A stretch of DNA of 61,103 nt from Nesterenkonia sp. PF2B19 (GTDB lineage Bacteria > Actinomycetota > Actinomycetes > Actinomycetales > Micrococcaceae): NCBI RefSeq assembly GCF_001758425.2, contig NZ_MDSS02000015.1:1-61103 (forward strand). Direction: 5' to 3'. The notes beneath the pieces are model-generated. The model worked only from the letters and a program-made list of their open reading frames with translations. It ran no database searches and was not told where the DNA came from. Made by a program: the position numbers and the translations under genes. Shown piece after piece: positions 1 through 8,144 of the stretch. How positions within the stretch are numbered: position 1 is the first letter of the stretch; each line of letters starts with the position of its first letter.

Positions 1-1
1 C

Positions 2-216
2 GATCAGGTCGCTCATCGTCGGCGCAGACCTGGGCGGCCGATCGACTTCGGCGATGAGCAGCAGGCCCGATACAAGGGTCGCAACGTCGTCGAACGATGC
101 TTCAACCGGCTCAAGCAGTGGCGCGGGATCGCTGCACGAACGGATAAGACTGCCCGGAACTTCCACGCTGGGCTCTGCCTCGCAGCGACTCTGCAATGGG
201 TTTAGCAACACGCCCT
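2..216 (+). mobile_element. IS5-family transposase, C-terminal remnant at window edge
   Basis: An open frame entering from the left edge (codons from base 2, stop TAG at 203-205) reads as the C-terminus of an IS5-type DDE transposase. It carries the R-x3-E-R-x-F-x2-L-K signature around the catalytic Glu (RNVVERCFNRLK), then a basic helix and the LAATLQW ending usual for these proteins. The bases just after the stop (about 200-216, gtttagcaacacgccct) look like the right terminal inverted repeat, but the left end lies outside the window, so neither element boundaries nor a target duplication can be confirmed. Whether the full transposase is intact is unknown. Confidence 0.8.
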
Positions 217-217
217 A

Positions 218-265
218 GCCCTGAACAGCACTGGCCCTGAACTCCACTGGGCCTGAACAGCACGG
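218..265. repeat. Three imperfect 16-bp direct repeats
   Basis: Three head-to-tail copies of a 16-base unit resembling gccctgaacagcactg lie at 218-233, 234-249 and 250-265. They separate the presumed IS right end from the SDR start codon. They may be slippage products, and no function can be assigned. Confidence 0.7.
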
Positions 266-284
266 GGCCGGTAGCCTGAAGTCC

Positions 285-1298
285 ATGACCTCCCCCACGG
301 CGAGCACCGGCCCCACCGCAGAGTCCTCCGAGGTCGGTCGGGTGGTGATCGTGGGCGCGGGCGACCTGGGCACCCGGATCGGACGACTGCTGCGGTCGGC
401 AGGCCGCGGCGTCGCCGGCTGGAAGCGTGACCCCTCGACGCTGCCGGAGGGGTTCGGCCGCGTCCCGGCGGACCTCACCCGCGGCTCGGAGCTGCCCGAG
501 CTGCCCGAGGACACCGCCGCCGTCGTGTTCTGTCCGACCGCTGGGGCGCGCTCCGCAGCGCGCTACCGAGCCGTGTACCGTGACGGCCTGCGCGCGCTGC
601 TGGAGCGTGCCGATCGGCTGGGCGGCCGCTCCGGACGGCGGGTTCGGATGGTGCTGGTGTCCTCCACCGCGGTCCATGGCGGGGAGGAGGGCCTGATCGA
701 TGAGACCTCTCCCCTGCACCCGAACACTCCGACCGGCGAGGTGCTGGCCGAGACCGAGCAGCTGCTGCGCAGCGACGACTCGGTGGAGTCCGTGGTGCTG
801 CGCCTGGCCGGGATCTACGGGCCCGGACGTCGACGGCTGCTCGACCAGGTGCTCGGCGGAGGGTTCGGCGCCGCCGCTGAGCTGACCGGTTCCGCCCAGG
901 TCTCCACCGCCGGAAGCCTGGGCACGGACCCCTGGAAGATCTCCAACCGGATCCACGTGGACGACGCCGCCGCGTCGGCCGCCGCGATGGTCACCGCATC
1001 CGAGTGCCCCTCGGTGCTGCTGGGCGTGGACGAGCTGCCCGTGCCGGTGGGGATGGTGCACGACTGGCTGGCCGATGAGCTCGGCCTGCCGCGTCCGTGG
1101 CCGCACCTCATCCCGGAGGGCGTCGCACTGGACCAGGTGCTCCACACCGGGCGGGAGGACCCCCTGTGGAGCGCGACGCCGGCCCACGGCCGGGCCGTCG
1201 ACGGCGCGGCGCTGCACCGCTTCCTGGGCGGGCTGAGGCACCCGGACTTCCGATCCGGCTATGCGCCGATGCTCGAGAAGCCCGCCGCGGACGACTGA
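285..1298 (+). CDS. NAD(P)-dependent SDR / epimerase family protein (YeeZ-like)
   Basis: This 337-residue cytosolic protein has an N-terminal Rossmann dinucleotide site, GAGDLG at about residues 24-29. Further on it has an SSTAVHG segment near residue 130 and a YGPGR motif near 187, the layout of extended SDR proteins of the YeeZ type. A canonical YxxxK catalytic pair is not obvious, so the substrate and even the catalytic activity are uncertain. ATG at 285 is the first start after the repeats, with no strong ribosome-binding site. The gene stands alone, with about 140 bases before paaI. Family assignment is reasonable; function is unknown. Confidence 0.75.
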   Translation: MTSPTASTGPTAESSEVGRVVIVGAGDLGTRIGRLLRSAGRGVAGWKRDPSTLPEGFGRVPADLTRGSELPELPEDTAAVVFCPTAGARSAARYRAVYRDGLRALLERADRLGGRSGRRVRMVLVSSTAVHGGEEGLIDETSPLHPNTPTGEVLAETEQLLRSDDSVESVVLRLAGIYGPGRRRLLDQVLGGGFGAAAELTGSAQVSTAGSLGTDPWKISNRIHVDDAAASAAAMVTASECPSVLLGVDELPVPVGMVHDWLADELGLPRPWPHLIPEGVALDQVLHTGREDPLWSATPAHGRAVDGAALHRFLGGLRHPDFRSGYAPMLEKPAADD

Positions 1299-1397
1299 GA
1301 GGGCCGGTCAGCCGACCTCTGCCGCCGCACGGGCCGCCGCACGGGCCGCCGCCCAGAGATGTGCTTGACATCACATGACGGCGATGCTTGAGTTGAC

Positions 1398-1417
1398 TTA
1401 CCGACCAATCGGTCTGG
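1398..1417 (-). promoter_or_regulatory. Predicted PaaR operator upstream of paaI-paaK-paaR
   Basis: The reverse complement of this 20-mer, ccagaccgattggtcggtaa, matches the window consensus actgaccgaacggtcggtaa. The core is accga-N4-tcggt (1400-1413). It lies 20 bases before the paaI ATG, beside TTGACA-like hexamers at 1365-1370 and 1393-1398. A repressor here would control paaI, paaK and the regulator itself. Site membership is inferred from recurrence in front of the other paa units. Confidence 0.75.
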
Positions 1418-1437
1418 AAATAAGTCGAGGAGTGTCG

Positions 1438-1896
1438 ATGACCGAGCCCACCCAGCTGGCCTACGAAGGCGTGATCATGCCCGACGGCGGACCCCGGCAC
1501 AGGATGCTGGAGACGGACCGCTGCACCCGCTGGCTCGGCGCCGAGGTGCTCCAGGCCGACCCCGGGCACGCCCGCCTGCGCATGACGGTGCGCCGCGAGA
1601 TGACCAACGGCTTCGACATCGTCCACGGGGGAATGATCTTCGCCCTGGCCGACACCTGCTTCGCCATGGCGTGCAACCACCCCGACGGCGACGACGCCAC
1701 TGTGACCGTCGCCTCCGGGGCCGACATCAACTTCCTAAAGACCGCCTGGCTGGGTGATGAGCTCATCGCCGAGGCCGTGGAGGTCTCCCGCTCCGGACGC
1801 AGCGGAGTCTACGACGTCAGCGTCACCCGCGGGGACGAGACCATCGCCGTCTTCCGCGGCCGCTCCCGCACCGTCCCGTCCCCCGGAAAGAAGTGA
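1438..1896 (+). CDS. paaI: Hydroxyphenylacetyl-CoA thioesterase PaaI
   Basis: PaaI is a hotdog-fold thioesterase that releases CoA from stalled phenylacetyl-CoA pathway intermediates. The 152-residue product has the family motif around Asn57 (NGFDIVHGG) and the helix with Asp72 (ALADTCFAMACN). ATG 1438 is preferred over an in-frame ATG at 1375 because it has a good site (cgaggag) seven bases upstream and because the longer start would place the operator at 1398-1417 inside the gene. The gene is three bases upstream of paaK, as expected for one operon. Cytosolic, probably tetrameric by family. Negative control by the adjacent TetR protein is predicted. Confidence 0.88.
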   Translation: MTEPTQLAYEGVIMPDGGPRHRMLETDRCTRWLGAEVLQADPGHARLRMTVRREMTNGFDIVHGGMIFALADTCFAMACNHPDGDDATVTVASGADINFLKTAWLGDELIAEAVEVSRSGRSGVYDVSVTRGDETIAVFRGRSRTVPSPGKK

Positions 1897-1899
1897 GCC

Positions 1900-3246
1900 A
1901 TGAACACCCTGGCCGACGAACCCACCCGTGACAGCGCACAGCCCCACGACCCCGCCCTGCCGGATCCTGAGGAGCTGGCCACCCGCGAGGAGATCGAGAC
2001 GCTGCAGCTGACCCGACTGCAGCACACCGTCCGGCACGCCTACGACAACGTCCCCGCCTACCGCGCGCTCTACGACGCCCACGGCGTGGGACCCGATGAC
2101 CTGCGCAGCCTGGAGGACCTGGCGAAGTTCCCCTTCACCGACAAGGAGTTCCTGCGGGCGGCCTACCCGTTCAAGGCCTTCGCCGTGCCCATGGAACAGG
2201 TCCGCCGGATCCACGCCTCCTCGGGCACCACCGGTCGCCCCACCGTGGTGGGCTACACGCAGGACGACATCGACGTCTGGGCGTCGCTGTTGGCCCGCTG
2301 TCTGCGATTCTCGGGCGTCCGGCCGGGCGACCTCGTCCACAACGCCTACGGCTACGGCCTGTTCACCGGTGGCCTGGGCGCCCATTACGGCATCGAGAGG
2401 CTCGGCGGCACCGTGATTCCGATGTCCGGCGGACAGTCCGAGAAGCAGGTGCAGCTGATCCAGGACTTCCGGCCCCGCGTCATCCTGTGCACGCCCACCT
2501 ACCTGCTGGCCCTGGCCGACACGTTCCGGGAAGCCGGCATCGATCCGCGCTCCACCTCCCTGGAGATCGCGGTGCTCGGCGCCGAACCGTGGACCGAGCA
2601 GATGCGGCATGAGATCGAGGAGACCTTCGCGATCCGGGCCTGCGACATCTATGGCCTCTCCGAGATCATGGGCCCGGGCGTGGCCGGCGAGTCCTGGGAG
2701 CTGCAGGACGGCTCCACCATCTGGGAGGACCACTTCCGCCCCGAGATCATCGATCCGATCACCGAGGAGCCGCTGCCCACGGGGGAGGACGGCGAGCTGG
2801 TGTTCACCACGCTCACCAAGCAGGCGCTGCCGATCATCCGCTACCGCACCCATGACCTGACCCGGCTGATGCCGGGCACCGACCGGCCGGGGCATCGACG
2901 CATGGCCCGGATCACCGGTCGCAGCGATGACATGATCATCCTGCGCGGGGTGAACCTGTTCCCCTCCCAGATCGAAGAGATCGCCCTGGAGATCCAGGAG
3001 CTCTCCCCGCACTTCCAGCTGCGCCTGAGCCGCCCAGGAACCATGGACGAGATGACGGTCCACATCGAGCGCCGGCCGGAGTGCGACGGCGCGGCCGCCG
3101 AATCCGCCGGCGCGGAGCTCGCCCGCCGCATCAAAGTCCGCATCGGCACCAGCTGCCGGGTCTCGGTGGAGGAGCCGGGATCGCTGGCCCGCTCCTCCGG
3201 GAAGCTGCGGCGCATCTACGACGAGCGCCCGCGGCAGGCCGGATAG
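1900..3246 (+). CDS. paaK: Phenylacetate-CoA ligase PaaK
   Basis: PaaK makes phenylacetyl-CoA from phenylacetate, ATP and CoA, committing the substrate to the paa pathway. The 448-residue length fits the family (about 430-440). The AMP-binding loop SSGTTGRPTVVGYT is at residues 107-120. The adenylate-forming hallmark YRTHDL and the hinge with ITGRSDDMIILRGVNLFP near 335-355 are present, followed by the small C-terminal domain. ATG 1900 follows the paaI stop by three bases. The 3' end is four bases from paaR, so paaI-paaK-paaR is a compact operon. No anomalies seen. Confidence 0.95.
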   Translation: MNTLADEPTRDSAQPHDPALPDPEELATREEIETLQLTRLQHTVRHAYDNVPAYRALYDAHGVGPDDLRSLEDLAKFPFTDKEFLRAAYPFKAFAVPMEQVRRIHASSGTTGRPTVVGYTQDDIDVWASLLARCLRFSGVRPGDLVHNAYGYGLFTGGLGAHYGIERLGGTVIPMSGGQSEKQVQLIQDFRPRVILCTPTYLLALADTFREAGIDPRSTSLEIAVLGAEPWTEQMRHEIEETFAIRACDIYGLSEIMGPGVAGESWELQDGSTIWEDHFRPEIIDPITEEPLPTGEDGELVFTTLTKQALPIIRYRTHDLTRLMPGTDRPGHRRMARITGRSDDMIILRGVNLFPSQIEEIALEIQELSPHFQLRLSRPGTMDEMTVHIERRPECDGAAAESAGAELARRIKVRIGTSCRVSVEEPGSLARSSGKLRRIYDERPRQAG

Positions 3247-3250
3247 CCTG

Positions 3251-3874
3251 ATGCCCATGACGACCACCCCCACCTCTTCCGGGACCTCGCGCCGCGGGCG
3301 GCCCGGCTATGACCGCGAGGCCCTGCTGACCGTCTGCGTGGAGGCCTTCAACCGCCACGGCTACGAGGCCACCTCCATGGGAGCGCTGTCCCGGGAGCTG
3401 GGCATCTCCAAGTCCGCGATCTACCACCACGTCTCCTCCAAGGAGGAGATCCTGGACATCGCGCTGAACCGGTCGCTGGCGGAGCTGGAGCGCGTGGTCA
3501 GCGAGGCCGAGGCGCTCGGCGCCCCGGCGGTGGACGAGCTGGAGACCATCATCCGGGAGTCGGTGAAGGTCCTGACCGCCTCCCTGCCGTACGTGACGCT
3601 GCTGCTGCGGCTGCGCGGCAACTCGGAGATGGAGGTCAAGGCCCTGCAGCGACGCCGGGAGATCACCCTGCGGATCGCAGAGCTGATCCGTCAGGCCCAG
3701 GCCGACGGCGACCTGCGTGACGACGTCGACGCCCGCACCGCCTCGCGCCTGGCCATGGGCATGGTCAACTCCCTGGTGGACTGGTACCGCCCGCAGGACG
3801 GGCAGCCCGACGACGCCCTGGCCGCGACGGTCACCCACCTGCTGCTGGACGGGCTGCGTTCCCCGCGGAGCTGA
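3251..3874 (+). CDS. paaR: TetR-family transcriptional repressor PaaR
   Basis: This 207-residue TetR-type repressor has its DNA-binding domain at about residues 13-60, including GYEATSMGALSRELGISKSAIYHHV-type helices split over a standard helix-turn-helix, and a helical ligand domain behind it. It is the last gene of the paaK operon. Actinobacterial PaaR proteins are known to respond to phenylacetyl-CoA. Five near-identical 20-bp sites before every paa unit in the window are its likely targets, including one before its own operon. Two in-frame ATGs (3251 and 3257) are possible starts. The role as the regulon repressor is inference from linkage and site distribution. Confidence 0.88.
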   Translation: MPMTTTPTSSGTSRRGRPGYDREALLTVCVEAFNRHGYEATSMGALSRELGISKSAIYHHVSSKEEILDIALNRSLAELERVVSEAEALGAPAVDELETIIRESVKVLTASLPYVTLLLRLRGNSEMEVKALQRRREITLRIAELIRQAQADGDLRDDVDARTASRLAMGMVNSLVDWYRPQDGQPDDALAATVTHLLLDGLRSPRS

Positions 3875-3899
3875 CGCCGCCACCACATCCTTCTGCCGC

Positions 3900-3966
3900 C
3901 GATCGGGCGATGCGAGTGCCCACCGAAGGCTTCACGGCCGACGAGGCCCGTCGCATCGCCCGATCG
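3900..3966. terminator. Long inverted repeat after paaR
   Basis: Two perfect 16-base arms, cgatcgggcgatgcga at 3900-3915 and its reverse complement at 3951-3966, enclose a 35-base loop. The hairpin sits between the paaR stop and the paaA promoter and probably ends the paaIKR transcript. No T-tract follows, which is usual in high-GC actinobacteria. Confidence 0.6.
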
Positions 3967-4015
3967 GTGCGTTCCCGCACCTGTCCTGGACCAGATATCC
4001 CCAGGTCATCGTGTG

Positions 4016-4060
4016 TTGACCATCACACCTACCCTGCTATACTGAACGAACGGTCGGTAA
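4016..4060 (+). promoter_or_regulatory. paaA promoter with overlapping PaaR operator
   Basis: A near-consensus sigma-A promoter is visible: TTGACC at 4016-4021, a 16-base spacer and TATACT at 4038-4043. The operator actgaacgaacggtcggtaa at 4041-4060 overlaps the end of the -10 box and the expected transcription start. A bound TetR dimer would block RNA polymerase directly. The predicted leader to the ATG at 4087 is about 35 bases. Confidence 0.82.
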
Positions 4061-4086
4061 TTCAGGCGACGGAAACGAGGACCAGC

Positions 4087-5117
4087 ATGTCGGCAGAGCA
4101 CCCTTCCCAGGACCCCCACGCACCGCAGCTCCGCCTGGCGGACGACTCCGACGCGTCCGCGGCCGCGGACGCGCGCGGGCCGGTCAGGAGCGCTTCGAGG
4201 AGCTCATCGCCGCAGACTCCCGAGTGGAGCCGCGGGACTGGATGCCCGAGCCGTACCGCAAGACCCTGGTCCGCCAGGTCTCCCAGCACGCGCACTCGGA
4301 GATCATCGGGATGCAGCCGGAGGGCAACTGGATCTCCCGCGCCCCGAGCCTGAAGCGCAAGGCCATCCTCATGGCCAAGGTCCAGGACGAGGCCGGCCAC
4401 GGACTCTACCTCTACTCCGCAGCCGAGACGCTGGGCACTCCGCGGGACGAGATGTTCGACCAGCTCTACACGGGCCGCGCGAAGTACTCCTCCATCTTCA
4501 ACTACCCGGCCCGGACCTGGGCCGACGTCGGCGCCATCGGCTGGCTGGTCGACGGCGCGGCCATCACCAACCAGGTACCCCTGTGCCGCGCCTCCTACGG
4601 GCCCTACGGACGCGCGATGGTACGCGTCTGCAAGGAGGAGTCCTTCCACCAGCGGCAGGGCTGGGAGATCCTCTACACGCTCTCCCACGGCACCGAGGAA
4701 CAGCATCAGATGGCCCAGGACGCCGTGGACCGCTTCTACGGACCTGCCCTCCAGATGTTCGGCCCGCCGGACAGCGACTCCCCCAACTCCGGACAGTCCA
4801 TGGCGTGGAACATCAAGCGCTTCTCCAACGACGAGCTGCGCCAGCGCTTCGTGGACATGATCGTCCCCCAGGCCGAGGCCCTGGGGCTGACGCTGCCGGA
4901 CCCCGACCTGCAGTGGAACGAGGAGCGCGGCCACTACGACTTCGGCGAGCTGGACTGGGACGAGTTCTTCTCCGTGCTCAAGGGCAACGGCCCGCTGAGC
5001 CGCCAGCGCCTGGAGCACTACCGCCGCGCCCGTGACGAGGGCGCGTGGGTGCGCGAGGCCGCCGCGGCCTACGCCGGCCGCCAGCACCAGGAACAGGCCG
5101 CCCTCGCCGGCGCCTGA
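4087..5117 (+). CDS. paaA: Phenylacetyl-CoA epoxidase catalytic subunit PaaA (frame broken near 4170-4182)
   Basis: PaaA is the diiron oxygenase subunit that forms ring-1,2-epoxyphenylacetyl-CoA. The first diiron motif (DEAGHG) and the second ([11 protein letters not shown]) are both present, as is the conserved [14 protein letters not shown] entry segment. The protein does not run in one frame. ATG 4087 opens a frame for about 28 residues ([10 protein letters not shown] onward), and the conserved part starting [13 protein letters not shown] continues in the -1 frame from about 4179. One missing base in the gcgcgcg tract near 4171-4178 explains this. Restored length is about 343 residues, normal for actinobacteria. 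A GTG at 4224 is an alternative start only if the lesion is real, and it would remove a conserved helix. Confidence 0.9.
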
Positions 5118-5182
5118 TCCGTCGGCTCGTCACATCCCATCACCCTTCGACTCCCGAGACACCCTCAGGAAAGGCGAGGCCC

Positions 5183-5488
5183 ATGACCTCCATCGACCCC
5201 GCAGACTCCGGCTCGTGGCCCCTCTGGGAGGTGTTCATCCGCTCCTCCCGCGGACTCTCCCACGTCCACGCCGGCTCGCTGCACGCCCCGGACGCCACCA
5301 TGGCGCTGCGCAACGCCCGGGACCTCTACACCCGGCGCAACGAGGGCACCTCGGTGTGGGTGGTGCCGGCCGAGGCGATCATGGCCTCCGACCCCGACTC
5401 CAAGGGCGGGTTCTTCGAGTCCCCGCAGGGCAAGAGCTACCGTCACGCCACCTACTACACGCAGTCAGAAGGGGTGAAGCACCTGTGA
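5183..5488 (+). CDS. paaB: Phenylacetyl-CoA epoxidase subunit PaaB
   Basis: This 101-residue subunit of the PaaABCE multicomponent monooxygenase bridges the PaaAC heterodimers. It shows the family features WPLWEVFIRSSRGLSHVHAGSLHA at the N-terminus (split here over residues 12-35) and the central ALRNARDLYTRR. ATG 5183 has an upstream aaaggcgagg site. An upstream in-frame extension to 5045 lies inside paaA and is not used. It is followed by paaC with a four-base overlap, implying translational coupling. Confidence 0.93.
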   Translation: MTSIDPADSGSWPLWEVFIRSSRGLSHVHAGSLHAPDATMALRNARDLYTRRNEGTSVWVVPAEAIMASDPDSKGGFFESPQGKSYRHATYYTQSEGVKHL

Positions 5489-6312
5489 GCTTCGCATCCC
5501 ACGACTCCGCCACGCGCCAGTCCCAGGGCGAGGCGATCACCCCGGAGGAGATCGCCTCCTCCGACGCCGTCGCCGACGAGGCCACCGCCCGCTACGCGAT
5601 GATCCTCGGCGACGACGCCCTGATGCTCTCCCAGCGCCTCAGCTCCTGGATCTCCCGCGCCCCTGAGCTGGAGGAGGACGTCGCGCTGGCCAACATCGCC
5701 CTGGATCTGCTGGGACATGCCCGCTTCCTCCTCACCTATGCGGGCACCGCCTGGGGCAAGACCGAGGACGATCTGGCCTACTTCCGCGATGAGGAGGAGT
5801 TCCGCTCCTGCCGTCTCGTGGAGCAGGAGAACGGGGACTTCGGCCGCACGATCGCCCGCCAGCTGATCTTCAGCACCTATCAGCACCAGCTCTACAGCCG
5901 GCTGGTCCACTCCACCGACCCGACCCTGGCCGCCATCGCGGACAAGGCACTCAAGGAGGTCCAGTACCATCAGGACCATGCCGCCCAGTGGACCCTGAGG
6001 CTCGGACTGGGCACCGAGGAGTCCAGCCGCCGCATCCAGGACGGGCTGGACTCGCTGTGGTCCTACGTGGAGGAGCTGTTCCTCGACGTCGACCCGATCC
6101 CCGCACTGGGCGACGTCGCGGTCCTGCCCTCCAGCCTGCGCGAGGACACTCTGCACCGGCTCCGGGAGGCCATCGAGGCCGCCGGTCTCACCGTCCCGGA
6201 GATGTCCGGGGCCTACGGCTCGGACCGCACCGGACGGTTCTCCGAGCAGCGGGGCTACATCCTCGCCGAGATGCAGGTCCTCGCCCGGCAGCACCCCGGG
6301 GCGACCTGGTGA
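5485..6312 (+). CDS. paaC: Phenylacetyl-CoA epoxidase structural subunit PaaC
   Basis: PaaC is the ferritin-like partner of PaaA, required for a stable complex but lacking a full diiron site. The 275-residue product contains the expected DALMLSQRLSSWISRAPELEED and ANIALDLLGHARFLL segments (in pieces, residues 45-85) and the KEVQYHQDHAAQWTLRLG segment near 155. GTG 5485 overlaps the paaB stop (GTGA) and has a ggggtg site eight bases upstream. Longer in-frame readings to 5032 run through paaB and have no support. Fourth in the paaABCDE series. Confidence 0.93.
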   Translation: MSFASHDSATRQSQGEAITPEEIASSDAVADEATARYAMILGDDALMLSQRLSSWISRAPELEEDVALANIALDLLGHARFLLTYAGTAWGKTEDDLAYFRDEEEFRSCRLVEQENGDFGRTIARQLIFSTYQHQLYSRLVHSTDPTLAAIADKALKEVQYHQDHAAQWTLRLGLGTEESSRRIQDGLDSLWSYVEELFLDVDPIPALGDVAVLPSSLREDTLHRLREAIEAAGLTVPEMSGAYGSDRTGRFSEQRGYILAEMQVLARQHPGATW

Positions 6313-6353
6313 GCATCGCAGTCCGGACCCGTGCCGGCAGGACGGAGGACGAC

Positions 6354-6956
6354 ATGAGCACACGCTATAAGACATCTGACCCTCGCCAGGCCTCCCGCAT
6401 CGTGGCCGAGACCATGATGGCCGGCCACCCGTCACTGGAGCCCACTGACCAGAGCACGAAGCCAGCCCTCGACGACGGCAGGGAACGCACCGTGTGGGAG
6501 GTCGCCGCCACGGTCAACGACCCGGAGATCCCTGTGCTCTCCATCGAGGACCTGGGCATCCTGCGCGAGGCCCGCCTCGACGAGGATGGGACCGCCGTCG
6601 TCGTGATCACTCCCACCTACTCCGGCTGCCCCGCCATGGACACCATCACCTCCGATGTCCGGGAAGCGCTGCGCACCGCCGGCCACGAGCGCGTCCGCGT
6701 GGACACGGTGCTGCAGCCGGCCTGGACCACCGATTGGATGACGGAGGCCGGGAAGGAGAAGCTGCGCGCCTACGGGATCGCTCCGCCCACGGGGCGGGCC
6801 GCCGTCGGCCCTGTGCGGGTCGGGCTGAGTGTGAAGTGCCCGCACTGCGACTCCCCGGACACACGCGAGATGGCCCGTTTCAGCTCCACCGCCTGCAAGG
6901 CCCTCTACCAGTGCCGGCAGTGCCTGGAACCCTTCGACCACTTCAAGGTGCACTGA
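6354..6956 (+). CDS. paaD: PaaD, Fe-S assembly-type protein for the epoxidase
   Basis: PaaD belongs to the MIP18/SufT-type (DUF59) proteins and is thought to mature the Fe-S cluster of the epoxidase. The 200-residue product has the DUF59 core DPEIPVLSIEDLGILR and TPTYSGCPAMDTI near residues 57-103. A C-terminal zinc-ribbon-like cysteine set follows, CPHC near 160 and CRQC near 185. ATG 6354 has an acggagg site five bases upstream. A GTG at 6309 overlapping the paaC stop is an alternative start adding 15 residues. The stop shares one base with the paaE ATG. Confidence 0.92.
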   Translation: MSTRYKTSDPRQASRIVAETMMAGHPSLEPTDQSTKPALDDGRERTVWEVAATVNDPEIPVLSIEDLGILREARLDEDGTAVVVITPTYSGCPAMDTITSDVREALRTAGHERVRVDTVLQPAWTTDWMTEAGKEKLRAYGIAPPTGRAAVGPVRVGLSVKCPHCDSPDTREMARFSSTACKALYQCRQCLEPFDHFKVH

Positions 6957-8113
6957 TGCAGATCAAGACCACCAAGCGCCGCCGCGCGAAGTTCTCCACC
7001 CTGACCGTCTCCGAGGTGCGGCGGCTCACCCCCGACTCGGTGGAGGTCACCTTCGCCGTGCCGGAGGAGCTCCAGGACGACTTCGACTACGCGCCCGGCC
7101 AGTACGTGGCGCTGCGCGCCGAGATCGAGGGCCAGCAGATCCGACGCTCCTACTCGCTGTGTCAGGAGCCCACGCGCGGCGAGATCCGGATCGCCATCAA
7201 GCGCGACCTCGGCGGATCCTTCTCCACCTGGGCTAACGAGCACCTCTCCCCCGGCGACACGCTGCAGGTGATGAACCCCTCCGGGACCTTCGTGTCCAAG
7301 ACCGCCATCACCTCGATGAACCGTCCCGAGGAGCTCGCCGCCGAGGCCGTTGCCGGCCGCCCCGATGTGCACCTGGTGGCCTTCGCCGCCGGCTCCGGGA
7401 TCACCCCGATCATGGCGATCGCCCGCTCTGTGCTGGCCGCCTCGGACAGCTCGACCTTCGACCTGGTCTACGCCAACCGTTCCGCCGGCGACGTCATGTT
7501 CGCCGAGGAGCTGGGCGATCTGAAGGACCGCCACCCCTCCCGGCTGGCGATCCACCATGTGCTCAGCCGCGAGCAGCGCATCAACCCGCTGCTGACCGGC
7601 CGGATCGACGTCGAGAAGCTCGGCGACCTGCTGGACAAGGTGCTCCGTGTGCCCGAGACCGACGAATGGTTCCTCTGCGGACCCTTCGAGCTGGTCCAGC
7701 TGGTCCGCGACCAGCTGGCCGCCCGCGGCGTGCCGGAGGAGAAGGTCCGCTTCGAGCTGTTCACCACCGGCCGCCCGGACCGCCCCGAGGGACATCAGGG
7801 CCGCCGGGTGGAGCAGGAGGCCGACGGCGAGACCGTGGAGATCGAGTTCACCCTCGACGGGCTGACCGGCCAGGTGACCTCCCCGAAGGGATCCGGGGAG
7901 ACCGTGCTCAATGCGGCGCTGCGCTCCCGCTCGGACGTGCCCTTCGCCTGCGCAGGCGGCGTCTGCGGCACCTGCCGGGCCAAGGTGGTGCGCGGGGAGT
8001 TTGAGATGGAGGAGAACTACGCCCTGGAGACCGACGAGCTCGAGGCCGGCTATGTGCTCACCTGCCAGACCCGGCCCACTGCGGAGAAGCTCGTGGTGGA
8101 CTACGACGCCTGA
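6956..8113 (+). CDS. paaE: Phenylacetyl-CoA epoxidase reductase PaaE
   Basis: PaaE passes electrons from NADPH to the PaaA diiron centre. The 385-residue product shows an FNR-type FAD-binding RSYS motif near residue 63, an NADP-binding AAGSGITPIMAI segment near 143, and a C-terminal plant-type [2Fe-2S] ferredoxin domain with CAGGVCGTC at about 332-340 and a fourth Cys near 364-369 (LTCQT). The order FNR then ferredoxin is standard for PaaE. The ATG overlaps the paaD stop by one base (TGATG). No defects. Confidence 0.94.
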   Translation: MQIKTTKRRRAKFSTLTVSEVRRLTPDSVEVTFAVPEELQDDFDYAPGQYVALRAEIEGQQIRRSYSLCQEPTRGEIRIAIKRDLGGSFSTWANEHLSPGDTLQVMNPSGTFVSKTAITSMNRPEELAAEAVAGRPDVHLVAFAAGSGITPIMAIARSVLAASDSSTFDLVYANRSAGDVMFAEELGDLKDRHPSRLAIHHVLSREQRINPLLTGRIDVEKLGDLLDKVLRVPETDEWFLCGPFELVQLVRDQLAARGVPEEKVRFELFTTGRPDRPEGHQGRRVEQEADGETVEIEFTLDGLTGQVTSPKGSGETVLNAALRSRSDVPFACAGGVCGTCRAKVVRGEFEMEENYALETDELEAGYVLTCQTRPTAEKLVVDYDA

Positions 8114-8144
8114 CCCTGCCCGCGACGCCCTGAGGAGCAGCCCC

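Noticed and set aside
111-1241. Long minus-strand open frame opposite the SDR gene
   Set aside because: A high-GC mirror frame of 285-1298 with Gln/Gly/Arg-rich composition and no domain. Many similar mirror frames (for example 1735-3273, 29924-32062, 51229-53109, 56939-59491) were dropped for the same reason.
1375-1437. Upstream ATG that would extend PaaI by 21 residues
   Set aside because: It would place the operator inside the gene, has no ribosome site, and the extension is not like the family.
4224-5117. GTG 4224 as the true start of PaaA
   Set aside because: The conserved [11 protein letters not shown] segment lies upstream in the same frame, so a start here would truncate the protein. 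A 1-base indel fits better.
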